A DNA stretch of 64,000 nucleotides, taken from assembly GCF_047948215.1 (NCBI RefSeq), contig NC_134461.1, positions 128,350,512 to 128,414,511 on the forward strand, in the 5' to 3' direction. Below the pieces are notes generated by a model, which was not told the DNA's origin, searched no databases, and was given only the letters and a program-made list of their open reading frames with translations. The DNA comes from Lycorma delicatula. Its lineage: Eukaryota; Arthropoda; Insecta; Hemiptera; Fulgoridae. Shown here one piece after another: positions 48,706 to 59,950 of this stretch (position 1 is its first letter; the number at the start of each line of letters is the position of its first letter). The position numbers were made by a program, and so were the translations under genes.

Positions 48706-49424
48706 TTATATATATTTAAAAACAACAATACACTGGGCGCGATTTTACTTCTGTAGTAATACGTTGAGTCTATAAGTGATAATATTTGATGAAACCAAAT
48801 TTAATTGTTGTTACTGACCTTAGGTATTTATTTTATTAATCGGTTGTTATTATTATATCTTTTTGGAAATGCTTTATACTATTATTATTATTACATAAAT
48901 ATTTTTTAATTATTAAATAGGTGCAGCACATAATCCAATCACAAAAATAATTAATTTAAAAAGGAAGCCGTTGTATATTATCGGCGAGTCACTACTCTTA
49001 ACCATTTTTTTTTCATTATTTTTTATTTTAAGGCAACTACTCATCGGAGTGCACCCTGAATGGTGATTGTTTATTTATTAGAGGTTTATGATGGTGTCAA
49101 GATATAATTTTTTTTCGGTGGTTTTACTACTCTGATGATGAAGGTTTTGCTTTTTCTTTGTAGTACTTTGTTTTGTTGTTAATTTCATTAGAAGCGGTTG
49201 ATATTCTAAAGATCGCTTGATTGCGAGGTCGTCATCAACTGGCAGCTATCCACCGTATCTTCCCTATGTCAAAGAGGCCGGGTAAGATCCTGAGATGCCA
49301 TTCTTTCCACCCGGGTACTAATAGAACAGTCACTGAAAAGAAAAAAAACTCAAATTAAATTTTATTTAAAATATAGTTAGCTAGAATAATAATTATAGAT
49401 ATAAAAATTACTAAATCTAAATCT
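44658..49424. other. Long AT-rich stretch with one unassigned island
   Basis: Over 4.7 kb with no recognised gene or mobile element. It has many A/T runs, including A22 at 48073-48094, and small TA tracts near 48470-48490 and 48685-48712. A less AT-rich island at about 48960-49330 holds a minus-strand frame open for about 58 codons without a Met (LPVDDDLAIKRSLEYQPLL), reaching two stops. The minus-strand frame at 46403-46206 is not recognised. The island could be a host 3' exon, but this is weak. Confidence 0.4.
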
Positions 49425-49890
49425 AAATCGTTTCCTTGTACGAAGTAAAGGAAGTATTGCGATCGCGAAAAATGTCGGTTTTCAGATTTCACGGAAATAT
49501 CCATTTTTACCACCCCTGAATCCATTTTTACTAGTTTCGGCGTGACGTCTGTACGTACGTATCTCGCATAACTCAAAAACAATTAGCCGTAGAATGTTGA
49601 AATTTTGGTTTAGGACTGCTGTAGCATCTAGATTTGCACCTCCCTTTTTGAGTGCAGTCGATTGAACCAAAAGTGTCCAAAGAAAGCCCAAAAACATTTC
49701 GATTTGGTACTTTTTCATAACTGCAGTGATAAGCCTTCATTGGGAGCTTATCAACGATATCATAAGTGGTACTTATTTTCATTGCTTGCAGAGTTAGAGC
49801 CAAATATAATTTTAATTAATGAAATATTTGGATCTTACAAGGGAAGGCACAGCGGTTCGAATCAGGCTACATTTCCTTTTTTTTTAATTT
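49425..49890. repeat. Dispersed repeat family D
   Basis: Begins near CGTTTCCTTGTACGAAGTAA, followed by GTATTGCGATCGCGAAAAAT, GACGTCTGTACGTACGTAT, ATCTCGCATAACTCAAAAAC and AAGTGTCCAAAGAAAGCCC, ending near a box B-like GGTTCGAATCAGGC (49854-49867). I recall similar sequence as a frequent non-coding repeat in hemipteran-type genomes, but I see only one full copy here. The overlapping short frames on both strands are not evidence of a gene. Its class is unknown. Confidence 0.45.
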
Positions 49891-52079
49891 AAATATATTC
49901 ATTTATTAATAATTAATTATTAACCCATGATTGTAAAAAAAAATTACAATAAATAAGAGTTATACAAAAATAATAATAAATGCGTAAAGGTAATTTAATA
50001 GGGATTACATAAACACATATGTAGTAGATTTGGTGAAACATGATTATTTAATATTAATTGAAAATTATAACTTAGAACCGTATTAATTTTGGATTTTCTA
50101 GTTTAATTTTATTTAATTATTCTGGAATTTCTATTTAATTTCACCTACATTAAAGTTAATTACACAGTGACTGAAAAATAGATCCTCACAAGAAAAACAT
50201 ACACACTGAGGCATACATGCCCGATCTTTAATAAATTGCAAAAAATTCTTATCTTTTAGTTCATTACTCTGATATGGTCGGACAATATTCTCCCTAAATC
50301 GGAGTTGATAATCATTTCGTTTATTCGTTTTTTATTGCCAATCATTTAATAGCTCTTTGGCTTGATATAATTCTTCTGATATTAATTTGTGTTCACGTTC
50401 TCTAGTTTTTAAACATTCTCTCTCTTTATATTCATCATCCCTCTCTTAATCTTTATATTCTTTCCTTGGTCTTAGTATTTTCTTCCACTTTATTAATAAA
50501 AAAATTAAGAGATGATAGATAAATTATCATCTCTTAATGTTTTTATTCCTCCCTTGTTCTTAACATTGTATCGTAGTTGTTTTGAACTATATTTCTTCAT
50601 GTTATCATTATTTTTCCTGTATGATTATATCTTTTTCATCTTTAATTTATTCACCAAATAATCCAATAATAAAAACTGAATATTTTACACCGTAAGGTCG
50701 AAATTAAAATTTGTATCTAGTATACAGGAGTTCACTAAACGGAATAGTATAATTATTATTAACTTTTATTTAAACGACACACCGCAAATCTGAAACGTTG
50801 TTAATCAAAAACTCTCGAAGATAGGAATAATACTGATCTGGTAATATGATTAATAAAGGGACTTTTTCTCTACTCTAATATTTTATGTAAGATTGTTGGA
50901 TTAATAACTGTAATATTTGATGTTAATAAAAACTAATATATCAGGAATTGTGGAACTGTCCAATTTATTAAAGAATTGGAGGATCGCATCTCACTTTCAA
51001 ATAGAATAAGTTTAAATTAAGTGCAGCAAAAAAGCGTGTATATGTAATTTAATAGCGTACAAGGAAGTTATGCGGTGTCCACATCAGATTGTTTTACTTT
51101 GATTTTAATTCGATTTAGTAGTTAGCAGGAGAAGTTAATTTGAAAGTACACCGATGGCTAACGAAGTTTCTATATTACACTGTTTATCCTTTTGTTAATT
51201 ATATCGGATTCTGAGGAAGAAATGTTTTTTACACCGATCGATATTGGAGAAAAAGCAGAAGTTATGAATAATAACGTATTGCATCAGAAATGTATTTTTT
51301 AATGTATTCTTTGAAACATTAAATAAAATTTCCGTAAACAATATATTTTATCATCGGTTTAAATAAATAATCCCATTATTTTCTCAGCCGTAGAAGATAT
51401 ACGGTTTGCAACTCTCTATAATGTCCAATATTCACTCTTGCAAAGTTGCAATACTTGCCAAGACCGTGTCGTAACTTATTTCGCAATCGTGCACCGGTGG
51501 TTGTCATGATAGCTCCTTGAATTATGATACGGCAAACAGTTGCACTACTTCTCGTTGTGCAAGTTTGATTTTTGAGAGGTTCGCCCCTTGCAAAATATTA
51601 TTTAAGAATAAAATTTTAATACGCTCATAGCTTTAATAAATTCGCGAAATCACATCGGCATACTTTCGACTAATTTTATTACGTATTCTTCCTTATGGAA
51701 TTCCATTTCGTTGATTTTCTTACAAAAAAATACGAATCAATTTTGGTGGCTCCACGGAAGCATTAACTTTTTTTTTAACAGAGCCACACCGGATTCACCG
51801 TGAGAAATGTTAAAATAGTATGACAAACCGTTATCAAGATATTTAATTAGATCTAAGTATAAATTACCCATCTTCTTTTTCTGGCGACATCAAAATAAAA
51901 TTGTGTAACCTTTTAAATACACGACCTAATTTAGCCAATAAATAAGAATTTTATCGATACGAAAACGTGAATAAATTTGTTTACTTTCACCCGTTTAATT
52001 TAGGGTACGGTGGGATTCATCGTGAACCAAAAATGTATAAACTTTCTATGAGAAACTAAAATATGTAAAAAATTACCTA
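49891..52079. other. AT-rich non-coding stretch
   Basis: No clear element. A perfect 14-bp inverted repeat (ATTAAGAGATGATA / TATCATCTCTTAAT, 7-base loop) lies at 50504-50538. At 51600-51790 a minus-strand frame reads MEFHKEEYVIKLVESMP then FREFIKAMSVL, faintly like a retrotransposon gag helix region. It is too weak to call. Confidence 0.45.
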
Positions 52080-52810
52080 ATCAGAGTAACGTTTTGCGGT
52101 ATGGAAATTACGGTGACCGTACATCCCTTGATTTTGGTGGGGATCAAGGAGATGCCCTTGAAGGAAGGTAACCAAATAAAATAGTATCTATGATCCGTAC
52201 TCAAAAATAATCATTCAAAATTTCATAAAAATTCAGACTAGAATTTTCCACTCTGAAAATTGCCACCTCTGAATGAAATTACCCAAATAGATAATCAAAG
52301 TGACACACTAACGTATTGAAATCATCTAATCGGTAAAACAATGTGACTTTGAGTCCGGAAACAACAAAAAAGATAAAGTGTTTTTTTGTCCCGTGTTTTT
52401 GTGGGCTTTTTGAGTAAGAACAAACACCATCAGAAAGTACATTACCTACATAACGAGCATTAGATTATTGATCTACATCTTGGGTAAAATTTTATTGTAC
52501 GGAAATCATGAGATTTAGATCTTTCTTAATGGATCCCATTTATCGATCGTGACAAAAATTAAACGGCATCAATTATCTATATACCCAGGGATCATCGTGC
52601 CAAATTTCATCCAAATCGGTCCATCAAGTTTGGAGATATCAACCAAAAAACAGGCCAACATACAAATATTTTCAATGCTAATACAATTATTCGTCAGACA
52701 ACCGCCTACAGATATCATATGCGATTCCCTCCATGAAGAAAACTCATTGGACCCTCCAAAAACTGGAGCCCCATCAGGTGCATTCCTACTAGACCGAAAG
52801 CATTAACACC
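52080..52810 (+). repeat. Dispersed repeat family A, copy 2
   Basis: Same-strand partner of 9760-10270. It shares GAAATTACCCAAATA, CAAAGTGACA, AATGTGACTT and AACGGCATCA, and adds CAAATTTCATCCAAATCGGT and GGAGATATCAACC near the end. The 85-codon frame at 52549-52806 runs through the repeat and continues past it (GAPSGAFLLDRKH), but it is not conserved in copy 1. I see no terminal repeats or tail. Confidence 0.5.
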
Positions 52811-53558
52811 AAAATGCCTGCTGGACGTACTAAAGGGAAATCGCGTCAGGTGAAAATGAAAATATCTTGCTAATTTCTTCAGGAATAACTCGAGTAAAAT
52901 ACTTCAAAATACGATGTGCGAGGGATTGGAACGCAGTCGTAAACTCCGTCCATCTTAAACTAAAATTAAATATATAAGCGCCGCTAAAATTAAATGCCAG
53001 CCAAATAAATAAATACACCCAGCAACAAGAAACTGATGTCCAGGTTCTGCAATGAATAGAATAATAATAATCCCCGGTACTTTTCCGTTCCGTTCCGTCA
53101 AAACGTCAAAACCCTGACACGGAAGCTTTGACCCGATTAGAATAATCCTTTATACGTAATAGTATACTGCACATTCGTACAACTGGATAAAAAGCAATTA
53201 AAAATTCAAATTAAAGGAGATTATTATAGTTTACATATATTTTATCACAGAAGAATACTTCGCTGTTAAATTTAATACACGGATGCCATTTTTTAATATT
53301 ATACACCTGTAGCATTATAACAATGCCGATGTTCATATTAAGCAAGATTAATGCCTTACATCATATAAAATTACTAACCGATATTTTTTAATGTAATACA
53401 GTAAAAAAGTGGCAAAGGATTGTATGAATTTTTCAGCTATTAATAATAAAAATTAAAAGCGTTAGAGAAAAAAAACAAAAAAAAATATATAGGTTTTTAA
53501 AGATGGGAAATATATTTTAACGGGCATTTAAAAAAAACAAAAAAAACATTCATATAGC
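52811..53558. other. Non-coding stretch, nothing recognised
   Basis: A patch near 53075-53140 has CCGTTCCGTTCCGTC-type repeats and moderate GC. Otherwise AT-rich. No family was identified. Confidence 0.45.
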
Positions 53559-55015
53559 TTTTTTTTTGTCTTCAGTCATTTGACTGGTTTGATGCAGCTC
53601 TCCAAGATACCCTATCTAGTGCTAGTCGTTTCATTTCAGTATACCCTCTACATCCTACATCCCTAACAATTTGTTTTACATATTCCAAACGTGGCCTGCC
53701 TACACAATTTTTCCCTTCTACCTGTCTTTCCAATATTAAAGCGACTATTCCAGGATGCCTTAGTATGTGGCCTATAAGTCTGTCTCTTCTTTTAACTATA
53801 TTTTTCCAAATGCTTCTTTCTTCATCTATATGCCGCAATACCTCTTCATTTGTCACTTTATCTACCCGTCTGATTTTTAACATTCTCCTATAGCACCGCA
53901 TTTCAAAAGCTTCTAATCTTTTCTTCTCAGATATTCCGATCGTCCAAGTTTCACTTCCATATAAAGCGACGCTCCAAACATACACTTTCAAAAATCTTTT
54001 CCTGATGTTTAAATTAATTTTTGATGTAAACAAATTATATTTCTTACTGAAGGCTCGTTTAGCTTGTGCTATTCGCATTTTATATCGCTCCTGCTTCGTC
54101 CATCTTTAGTAATTCTACTTCCCAAATAACAAAATTCTTCTACCTCCGTAATCTTTTCTCCTCCTATTTTCACATTCAGTGGTCCATCTTTGTTATTTCT
54201 ACTACATTTTATTACTTTTGTTTTGTTCTTGTTTATTTTCACGCGATAATTCGCGATAGTTCTTGCGTAGGACTTCATCTATGCCGTTGATTGTTTCTTC
54301 TAAATCCTTTTTACTCTCGGCTAGACTTACTAAATCATCAGCAAATCGTAGCATCTTCATCTTTTCACCTTGTACTGTTACTCCGAATCTAAATTGTTCT
54401 TTAACATCATTAACTGCTAGTTCCATGTAAAGATTAAAATGTAACGGAGATGGGAACATCCTTGTCGGACTCCCTTTCTTATTACGGCTTCTTTCTTATG
54501 TTCTTCAATTGTTACTGTTGCTGTTTGGTTCCTGTACATGTTAGCAATTGTTCTTCTATCTCTGTATTTGAACCCTAATTTTTTTAAAATGCTGAACATT
54601 TTATTCCAGTCTACGTTATCGAATGCCTTTTCTAGGTCTATAAACGCCAAGTATGTCGGTTTGTTTTTCTTTAATCTTCCTTCTACTATTAATCTGAGGC
54701 CTAAAATTGCTTCCCTTGTCCCTATACTTTTCCTGAAACCAAATTGGTCTTCTCCTAACACTTCCTTCACTCTCCTCTCAATTCCTCTGTATAGAATTCT
54801 AGTTAAGATTTTTGATGCGTGACTAGTTAAACTAATTGTTCTGTATTCTTCACATTTATCTGCCCCTGCTTTCTTTGGTATCATTACTATAACACTTTTT
54901 TTGAAGTCTGACGGAAATTCCCCTTTTTCATAAATATTAAACACCAGTTTGTATAATCTATCAATCGCTTCCTCACCTCCACTGCGCAGTAAGTCATATA
55001 CCTTAACAAATTTGA
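53559..55015 (-). mobile_element. 5'-truncated LINE (RTE/CR1-like, clade uncertain), best preserved in the window
   Basis: Covers the RT domain and complete ORF2 C-terminus on the minus strand, ending in a very short 3' UTR (GACTGAAGAC) and an A-run (T run 53559-53567 on the plus strand). The 5' end is lost within RT, near KFVKVYDLLR at about 55012. Three single-base frame changes (near 54430, 54270 and 54080) are the main damage, so the copy is fairly young. The plus-strand frames here are shadows. Confidence 0.85.
53572..55012 (-). pseudogene. LINE reverse transcriptase, frameshifted
   Basis: The protein would copy element RNA into DNA at a nicked target. Visible RT motifs in order: MIPKKAGADKCEEYRTISLT (finger), EDQFGFRKSIGTREA, FIDLEKAFDNVDW (motif A, first catalytic Asp), IRKGVRQGC (motif B), RFADDLVSLAES (motif C; FADD at 54334-54345 holds the catalytic Asp pair), and EEFCYLGSRITKDG. 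The C-terminus is VALYGSETWTI, EAFEMRCYRRMLKI, DKVTNEEVL, IGHILRH and GRPRLEYVKQI, ending NQSND and a TGA at 53572. The catalytic residues are all present, but three frameshifts and the lost N-terminus (endonuclease) make it inactive. Confidence 0.9.
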
Positions 55016-55309
55016 TTAAGTAATGTTTTCTATAAATTTAACATCTCCTTCAATAAAGGGTAAAAAAAGAAAAATTTTCAAAAAACTTTCCAGCATTTTT
55101 GCTCCGGGGTCTATAATTAAAAACAACATTGTAGACATTTCATTGATGGGTCTATACATGAAGTATAAACTTAAAAAAAAAAAAAATAAATAAAAATGAA
55201 AATATTTAAACTGAAGGGAGATAAGGAAAAAAAAGAAAAACATAATTCCAATTTTAACAGATGGGGTGGAGTTGGTGTTTAAAAATTTTTTTTGGATTAT
55301 TTATACATT
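55016..55309. other. AT-rich non-coding stretch
   Basis: Contains A-runs near 55172-55190. Nothing recognised. Confidence 0.5.
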
Positions 55310-55690
55310 TTTTTCATTGTAGGTAACAAATCTGATTTAATAAAATCTTCTTTAAAATATCTCTGAAGAAAATCGAAATTGGTTTTTCAAGATAGTCCCG
55401 CTTTTTAACGAGTTTTGAAGAAAAATTAAAAATTTGAACTTTTAAAATTTGAAGATCGATGTGTCAAATATAGAAGAAATATTTGTGACAAATTTGAAGA
55501 AAATCTGTGTGGTGAATCCTCACATACGAGGTAAAAAGCTGTACGACGCACATACCTACATACATATGTTTTTTTGTTACAGTTGAACCGGATGGACTGA
55601 CTCTAAAACATAAATATTTGCAAAAATCCGATGCCGTATTTTTGACATGATCACCGCCTTTCTTCTTTAATGTATGTTCGCCTGGAAAGT
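55310..55690. repeat. Possible dispersed repeat fragment
   Basis: Landmarks are GATAGTCCCGCTTTTTAACG, GTGGTGAATCCTCACATACG, GTACGACGCACATACCTACA, GAACCGGATGGACTGACTC and TTCGCCTGGAAAGTAAAA. The style resembles families A and D. I see no second copy here, so the call rests on resemblance. Confidence 0.3.
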
Positions 55691-56984
55691 AAAAAATTGG
55701 TTACTTCGGAATGCGATATTATAGAAAAAAATTAAATTCTGGTGGTTGATAAAATAGAAAATGAAATGGTTTTAAGAGCGATTAGAGTTGATAGACATTT
55801 ATACTCAATAAAAAGGATGCTCGGTAAAAAGGACGAGTTTGCTAGACCGTGTAATATTTGGACGTATTATTGTTTTATTACTTTTTCTGCATATTTAAAA
55901 AAATTACTAGGTAAAAACCATTATTTATTTTTTTATAAGGTCAAAAGAACGTATAATGTATTTATAAATAAATATAATTAAATTTAAGAGAAAAGTAAAG
56001 AAACGTTTAATATACGTAGAGTAGAAATAGAAGAAAAAAAGGTAAAGCTTAAATTATCTACTAACGGGATTGGGATTTTCTAGGATTTTCATTCACGTGA
56101 ACGAAGCCAATTCTGTTACAGAAGGGTGTACGGAAGTAGGGTATTCTGACAGTATTTGAGGTGATTGAAACTGTAAGAAGAAACGTTCACACATTTTATC
56201 TCGTAAATAAAAAAAAAACATTTATTAATATAATCCAGTAACAAAAAGTATTTAAAATAATTTTATTAATTAATTACATTTGCTATTTTTTAAATATATT
56301 TAAATATAATATTTATTTCCTTTTGCCTACGTTAATATAGCCTTAATAAATATTTAAAGTGTGAAGATTTTTTTTTACAGTGTGAAAGGTTTTTGTCTAA
56401 AAGTTAAAAAAAAAAAAAAAAACAACAAACCCCACAAATTCAAGTAATTTTCCTTTTCTAATGACAAACTCCTGTCTACAACAATAAATAGTTAGAGATG
56501 TCTTCGTCAATTTTTCCCCTTATTTTCAGACTACGTAAATAATGAAGGAAATACTTTTTTTTAAATTTTGATTAAGACAACCTGGAAATGAAAAATAAGT
56601 GTTCAATGTGTGGTGCATCCGAAATATATAAACAAAGCTGATGACATAGTTGTATGACTTCCCGACACGCGGCTAAAGTCGCGTTCCGGAAAAATCCTAC
56701 AACTGTGGATTGTTTCTAATGTATCTCTTACATACACATACACACACAACTTAATTTAAAATATTTTATCATTTTTTAAATATAATAATTTTTCCCTTAT
56801 TTAATTCAATGATTCTAACTAAAGCGCGCGCTAGGATTAACGTACCATATACAGAGTCGACAGAGTCGGTGTTAAAGTTCGAGACCCGGCGAGACCGAGT
56901 TACTATTTTACACTTTAAATATTATTCATTTATTTAATTCTACCGCTCATCTGTGACGTCACAATATATCAGTAGTTTAGAGCA
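55691..56984. other. AT-rich non-coding stretch
   Basis: The plus-strand frame at 55742-55981 (79 codons) is not recognised. A poly(A) run lies at about 56406-56422. A tRNA-like patch at 56825-56905 is listed separately. Confidence 0.45.
56825..56905 (+). mobile_element. Possible tRNA-like SINE fragment
   Basis: Box B-like AGTTCGAGACC at 56876-56886 lies in a locally GC-rich patch, with CGCGCGCTAGGATTAACG upstream. The T stem is imperfect and no body or tail matches the other SINEs. It could be a decayed member of another family, or chance. Confidence 0.3.
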
Positions 56985-57283
56985 CTTCTTGAGGTGATGG
57001 TGCGACTTTGCAAAAATCCTTTTTTGCAAATATTATTATTTTTTAATCTTTAACTAAGAAAAATATGGCCTTAACTAGGCGAAATTTCGAGATACTAACG
57101 GAGTGACCTTGCTGTACAGCCTCACCCCCTTGACCTTTTAAGTTGAAAATTTAATGGCATCAATGCCTCAGATATAGAAGTAATCTGACCTAGTTTGGTC
57201 AAAAATCGGTCCAGAAGTTTTGAAGATATAAAGTGATCAACACAAGACCAACACGGAACACACACATCCACAACCACTCACCC

Positions 57284-57340
<57 letters not shown>

Positions 57341-57490
57341 TTGTGCGCGTACATACGAAAGTCCAAAAAATTTCCATCCGGTGTTTTGATTTTTTGGATT
57401 CCTTAGGAGTCAAAACGTCACATATGCTCAAACTGGAACTATTACAATATTTTCCTTATAGAGCTATAGCTCTGCTAGACGGGAAAGTAA
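56985..57490. repeat. Dispersed repeat with an internal CA microsatellite
   Basis: Landmarks are GGCGAAATTTCGAGATACTA, GTCAAAAATCGGTCCAGAAG, TTTTGAAGATATAAAGTGAT, then CACAAGACCAACACGGAACA, a CA tract, GTCCAAAAAATTTCC and GGAGTCAAAACGTCAC. The TCGGTCCAxxAxTTTxGAxATAT core also occurs at about 52615-52640, so this repeat and family A may be related. The class is unknown and it looks non-coding. Confidence 0.45.
57284..57338. repeat. CA dinucleotide microsatellite
   Basis: About 27 CA units inside the dispersed repeat. It may have grown from CA-rich repeat sequence just before it. Confidence 0.95.
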
Positions 57491-57911
57491 AAGAAGTTTA
57501 TATTTGAAAAAAAAAAACACTTCAAATCATTTATTTTTTTGGTATTATCAACAGATTTAACTACCGCAATGCTTTTAATACAACAAAAAAATTAGTAATT
57601 TAAAAAATTTTCATCATCCATACAGTAGAGATGATAGTATAGGCTTAATACAGGAGTATACTATTGGTACGACCGGAATCGTCTGCCGCATGGGATGTCA
57701 GTAATTATAGATTTTTCCGCGTTATACATTTTTTTAAATTTTTATCTCACAATTAGTTTATTTAAAATTCGTTCCGAGTCCTGAACTGCAGGTAAATAGT
57801 ATTATTATAAAAAGGCGTTTTCAATGAACACCTTCAATAAAAAATACATATACAGAAAGATATAAATAAAGTACATACATACAAAGTACATAAAGTTCAT
57901 GTATAAAACCA
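57491..57911. other. AT-rich non-coding stretch
   Basis: Nothing recognised. Confidence 0.5.
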
Positions 57912-58888
57912 CCGTATAGCTTTTTTTTTGCTTTTTTTTTTTATATCTCTACTCCCTTGGGCCGGTCCGACTGGTTGGTATTACGCCTCCCAGGGGAGTG
58001 TCTGCTATACTCTAACGAGCCTTCCAGCCTACCGGCTTTATGTCCGGCATGGCAGGTCGGCTCGCCGGTCAGATCTTTTGAGTACTTATTTTATTTTTGC
58101 CCTCTTTTCTGACACCACGCGCCATACCGTGATTTGTGTTGAGGTGGTGTTGGGTCTTTTCTCTTTTATCTAATTTAATTTTACAATTATTCCCCTAACC
58201 TAAATTCCCATAGGGTCCCCAGTGGATCCTTGAAGCCGGCACACTTCAGCATGCCGACTCTCACCACTGGGGCTGTCCGCCCTTCCCTATCACTATCCCT
58301 AAAAACCTAGTGTCCTCTCAACCGCATCCTTCTGTGATATAACCCCCTCGCGAAGTCCGCCACCTTCCTCCATTATTCTCGTTGACCATCATATATCTAA
58401 ATACTTCTACGGGGCTTTTCCTATGATTCCTGAGGTGGCCCTGAGTGTTCTCCATTTACCACACTCAAAAAATGTGTGTTCGGCACTGTCTTCTATCCCA
58501 CAATACATGCAGACAAGACACACAAGACCGTGTCCGGTCTTCCTCCAATTCTACACAGGTACTCGTTAAAATTTCCGTGACTTGTAAAGAACCGAGTAAG
58601 ATAGAAGTCGACCTCTCCGAATCTTCTATCCGACCATCTAAATAAATCTGGGATTAGATCATTTGTTCGTTTGGCGGTCCCCTGCACTCTCCATCTATTT
58701 TGCCACTTTGTTCTTAATCTATATTTTGTTTCTTGTACCTCTATCCCTGCATCCTCTCTACCCTACTCAATGCCAAGTATAGACTTTATAGGGGGGACCC
58801 CAGACAGAACACATAGCGCCTCATATGAGACTGTTCTGTAGGCTGAGACCACCCCCAGCAACAGTCTCTTATGCACCCCAGTAAGTCT
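57912..58888 (-). mobile_element. 5'-truncated R1-like LINE, 3' end, minus strand (head-to-head partner 1)
   Basis: On the minus strand, from about 58888: RRLTGVHKRLLLGVVSAYRT then VSYEALCVLSGVPPIKSIL (RT C-terminal part). Next is NDLIPDLFRWSDRRFGEVDF then YLTRFFTSHGNFNEYLCRIG, and after a one-base frame change CMYCGIEDSAEHTFFECGKW (intact C-x2-C...H-x4-C knuckle). The frame stops soon after. The 3' UTR runs to T runs at about 57920-57942, the poly(A) on the minus strand. Stops and a frameshift disable it. Its sequence differs clearly from the plus-strand partner, so it is another R1-like family. Confidence 0.8.
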
Positions 58889-59440
58889 GCGAAGATTTCT
58901 CTTTATTTCCAACGGCGCATGGGCTTAAGAGTGATATGCGCATATTCTTCAGTCTCCACCGAGGCAGTACTCGTAATTGCAGGAGTTCCTCTGCTTAAAC
59001 AACTGGCGGAGATGCGAGTGAGTATAGCATGTGGACAACCTTCTAAAGAAGCATATGAAGAGATGCTGCGTAATTGGCATAATCGTTGGGATGTAGCCAA
59101 CACGGGACGATGGACACATCGTTTGATACCTTTGATCCGACCATGGATAGAAAGGAAGTTCGGGGACATAAATTACTGGATAACGCAATTTTTTACAGGG
59201 CATGGGTCGTTCAGGTCCTATTCATGTGCAAGACTAAGGGTAGATAACAACAACTGTCCTTCCTGTGGGGCATATGATTCCCCTGAACATGTAGTATTTG
59301 AATGTAACCGTTGGACCGAAAGCAGGCAATCCTGTGTAAGACGTATAGGGCCATTATCTACGGAGAATGTGGTGGATAAAATGCTACTTAACGAGGATAA
59401 CTTTAATGTGATCTCGTCGTTTATAACCGCAGTTATATAG
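58889..59440 (+). pseudogene. LINE ORF2 C-terminal fragment with intact Cys/His knuckle
   Basis: The frame is open for about 180 codons. It has LYFQRRMGLRVICAYSSVST and EAVLVIAGVPLLKQLAEMR (the end of RT; relatives read AYRTVS). Next come NRWDVANTGRWTHRLIPLIR and GDINYWITQFFTGHGSFRS, then CPSCGAYDSPEHVVFECNRW with all four knuckle ligands (C-x2-C...H-x4-C). It ends NVISSFITAVI and a stop. In R1-like elements this domain follows RT and probably helps bind nucleic acid. With no RT or endonuclease it cannot act alone. The upstream Met at 58871 lies in the partner element and is not a real start. Confidence 0.85.
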
Positions 59441-59673
59441 AAGAAAGATGAGGAAGCTCGTCAAGAAGAAACCGCTCGCTGATGACGGCTTGTCGTAGGT
59501 GGAATTTCCACCTACGAAATAAAAGAGCTCACCGGTGAACTGACCTGCCGTGCCGGACATACAGTCGGCGGGCGGGGAGGCGAGCTAGAGTAAAAGACAT
59601 TCCTTTGGCGCGAGTCAAACTTGATTGTAGATCCGTTCCAGAGGAGTAGGTGGGAATATAAAAAAAAAAAAAA
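58889..59673 (+). mobile_element. 5'-truncated R1-like LINE, 3' end, plus strand (head-to-head partner 2)
   Basis: The ORF2 C-terminus is open to a stop at 59438-59440, followed by a 3' UTR and a 15-base poly(A) at about 59659-59673. The 5' end lies within about 20 bp of the 5' end of the minus-strand copy. The UTR contains a hairpin of GGTGGAAA-TTTCCACC type near 59498-59513. Confidence 0.85.
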
Positions 59674-59689
59674 AATACATTGGTTTGGG

Positions 59690-59950
59690 TGCACGGTGAT
59701 TATGAAGTGCGGGGACTCTCGAGCCACTGAGCTAAAAGACTGAGTCCCGGCGGGGCCGTCCCTCCGAGGGTGTTCTCGTAAAGGCGAAGCACAAAGGACC
59801 GAGTCCCGGTTGCTGGGTGATGGTGGCCGGGAACGGCATGCCCGGGCCTGACGTTTCCCTCGTTTGGCGACTAGAGGAAAAGGCACCTCCCGGAACCGTG
59901 TTCACGCTTAATTGGGGGTCTGGTTCCTGGCGGTAGGGGGGAAAAAACAT
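59690..59950 (+). mobile_element. R1-like LINE 3'-UTR fragment
   Basis: Matches the 3' UTR of the 28.05-28.84 kb LINE almost throughout: GCGGGGACTCTCGAG, AAAAGACTGAGTCCCGGCGG, AAGCACAAAGGACCGAGTCC, GGAACCGTGTTCACGCTTAA and TTGGGGGTCTGGTTCC, then GGTAGGGG and an A-run. No ORF2 sequence is included. It begins only about 17 bp after the poly(A) of the previous LINE, so one insertion may have landed in or beside the other. The minus-strand frames here are shadows. Confidence 0.8.

Noticed and set aside
51600..51790. Copia-like gag fragment on the minus strand
   Set aside because: Only a vague KLVESMP...FIKAMSVL resemblance, with no zinc knuckle, protease or RT nearby.
59512..59950. Minus-strand Pro/Arg-rich frames
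   Set aside because: They are antisense to GC-rich LINE 3'-UTR sequence that matches the 28.6 kb UTR.
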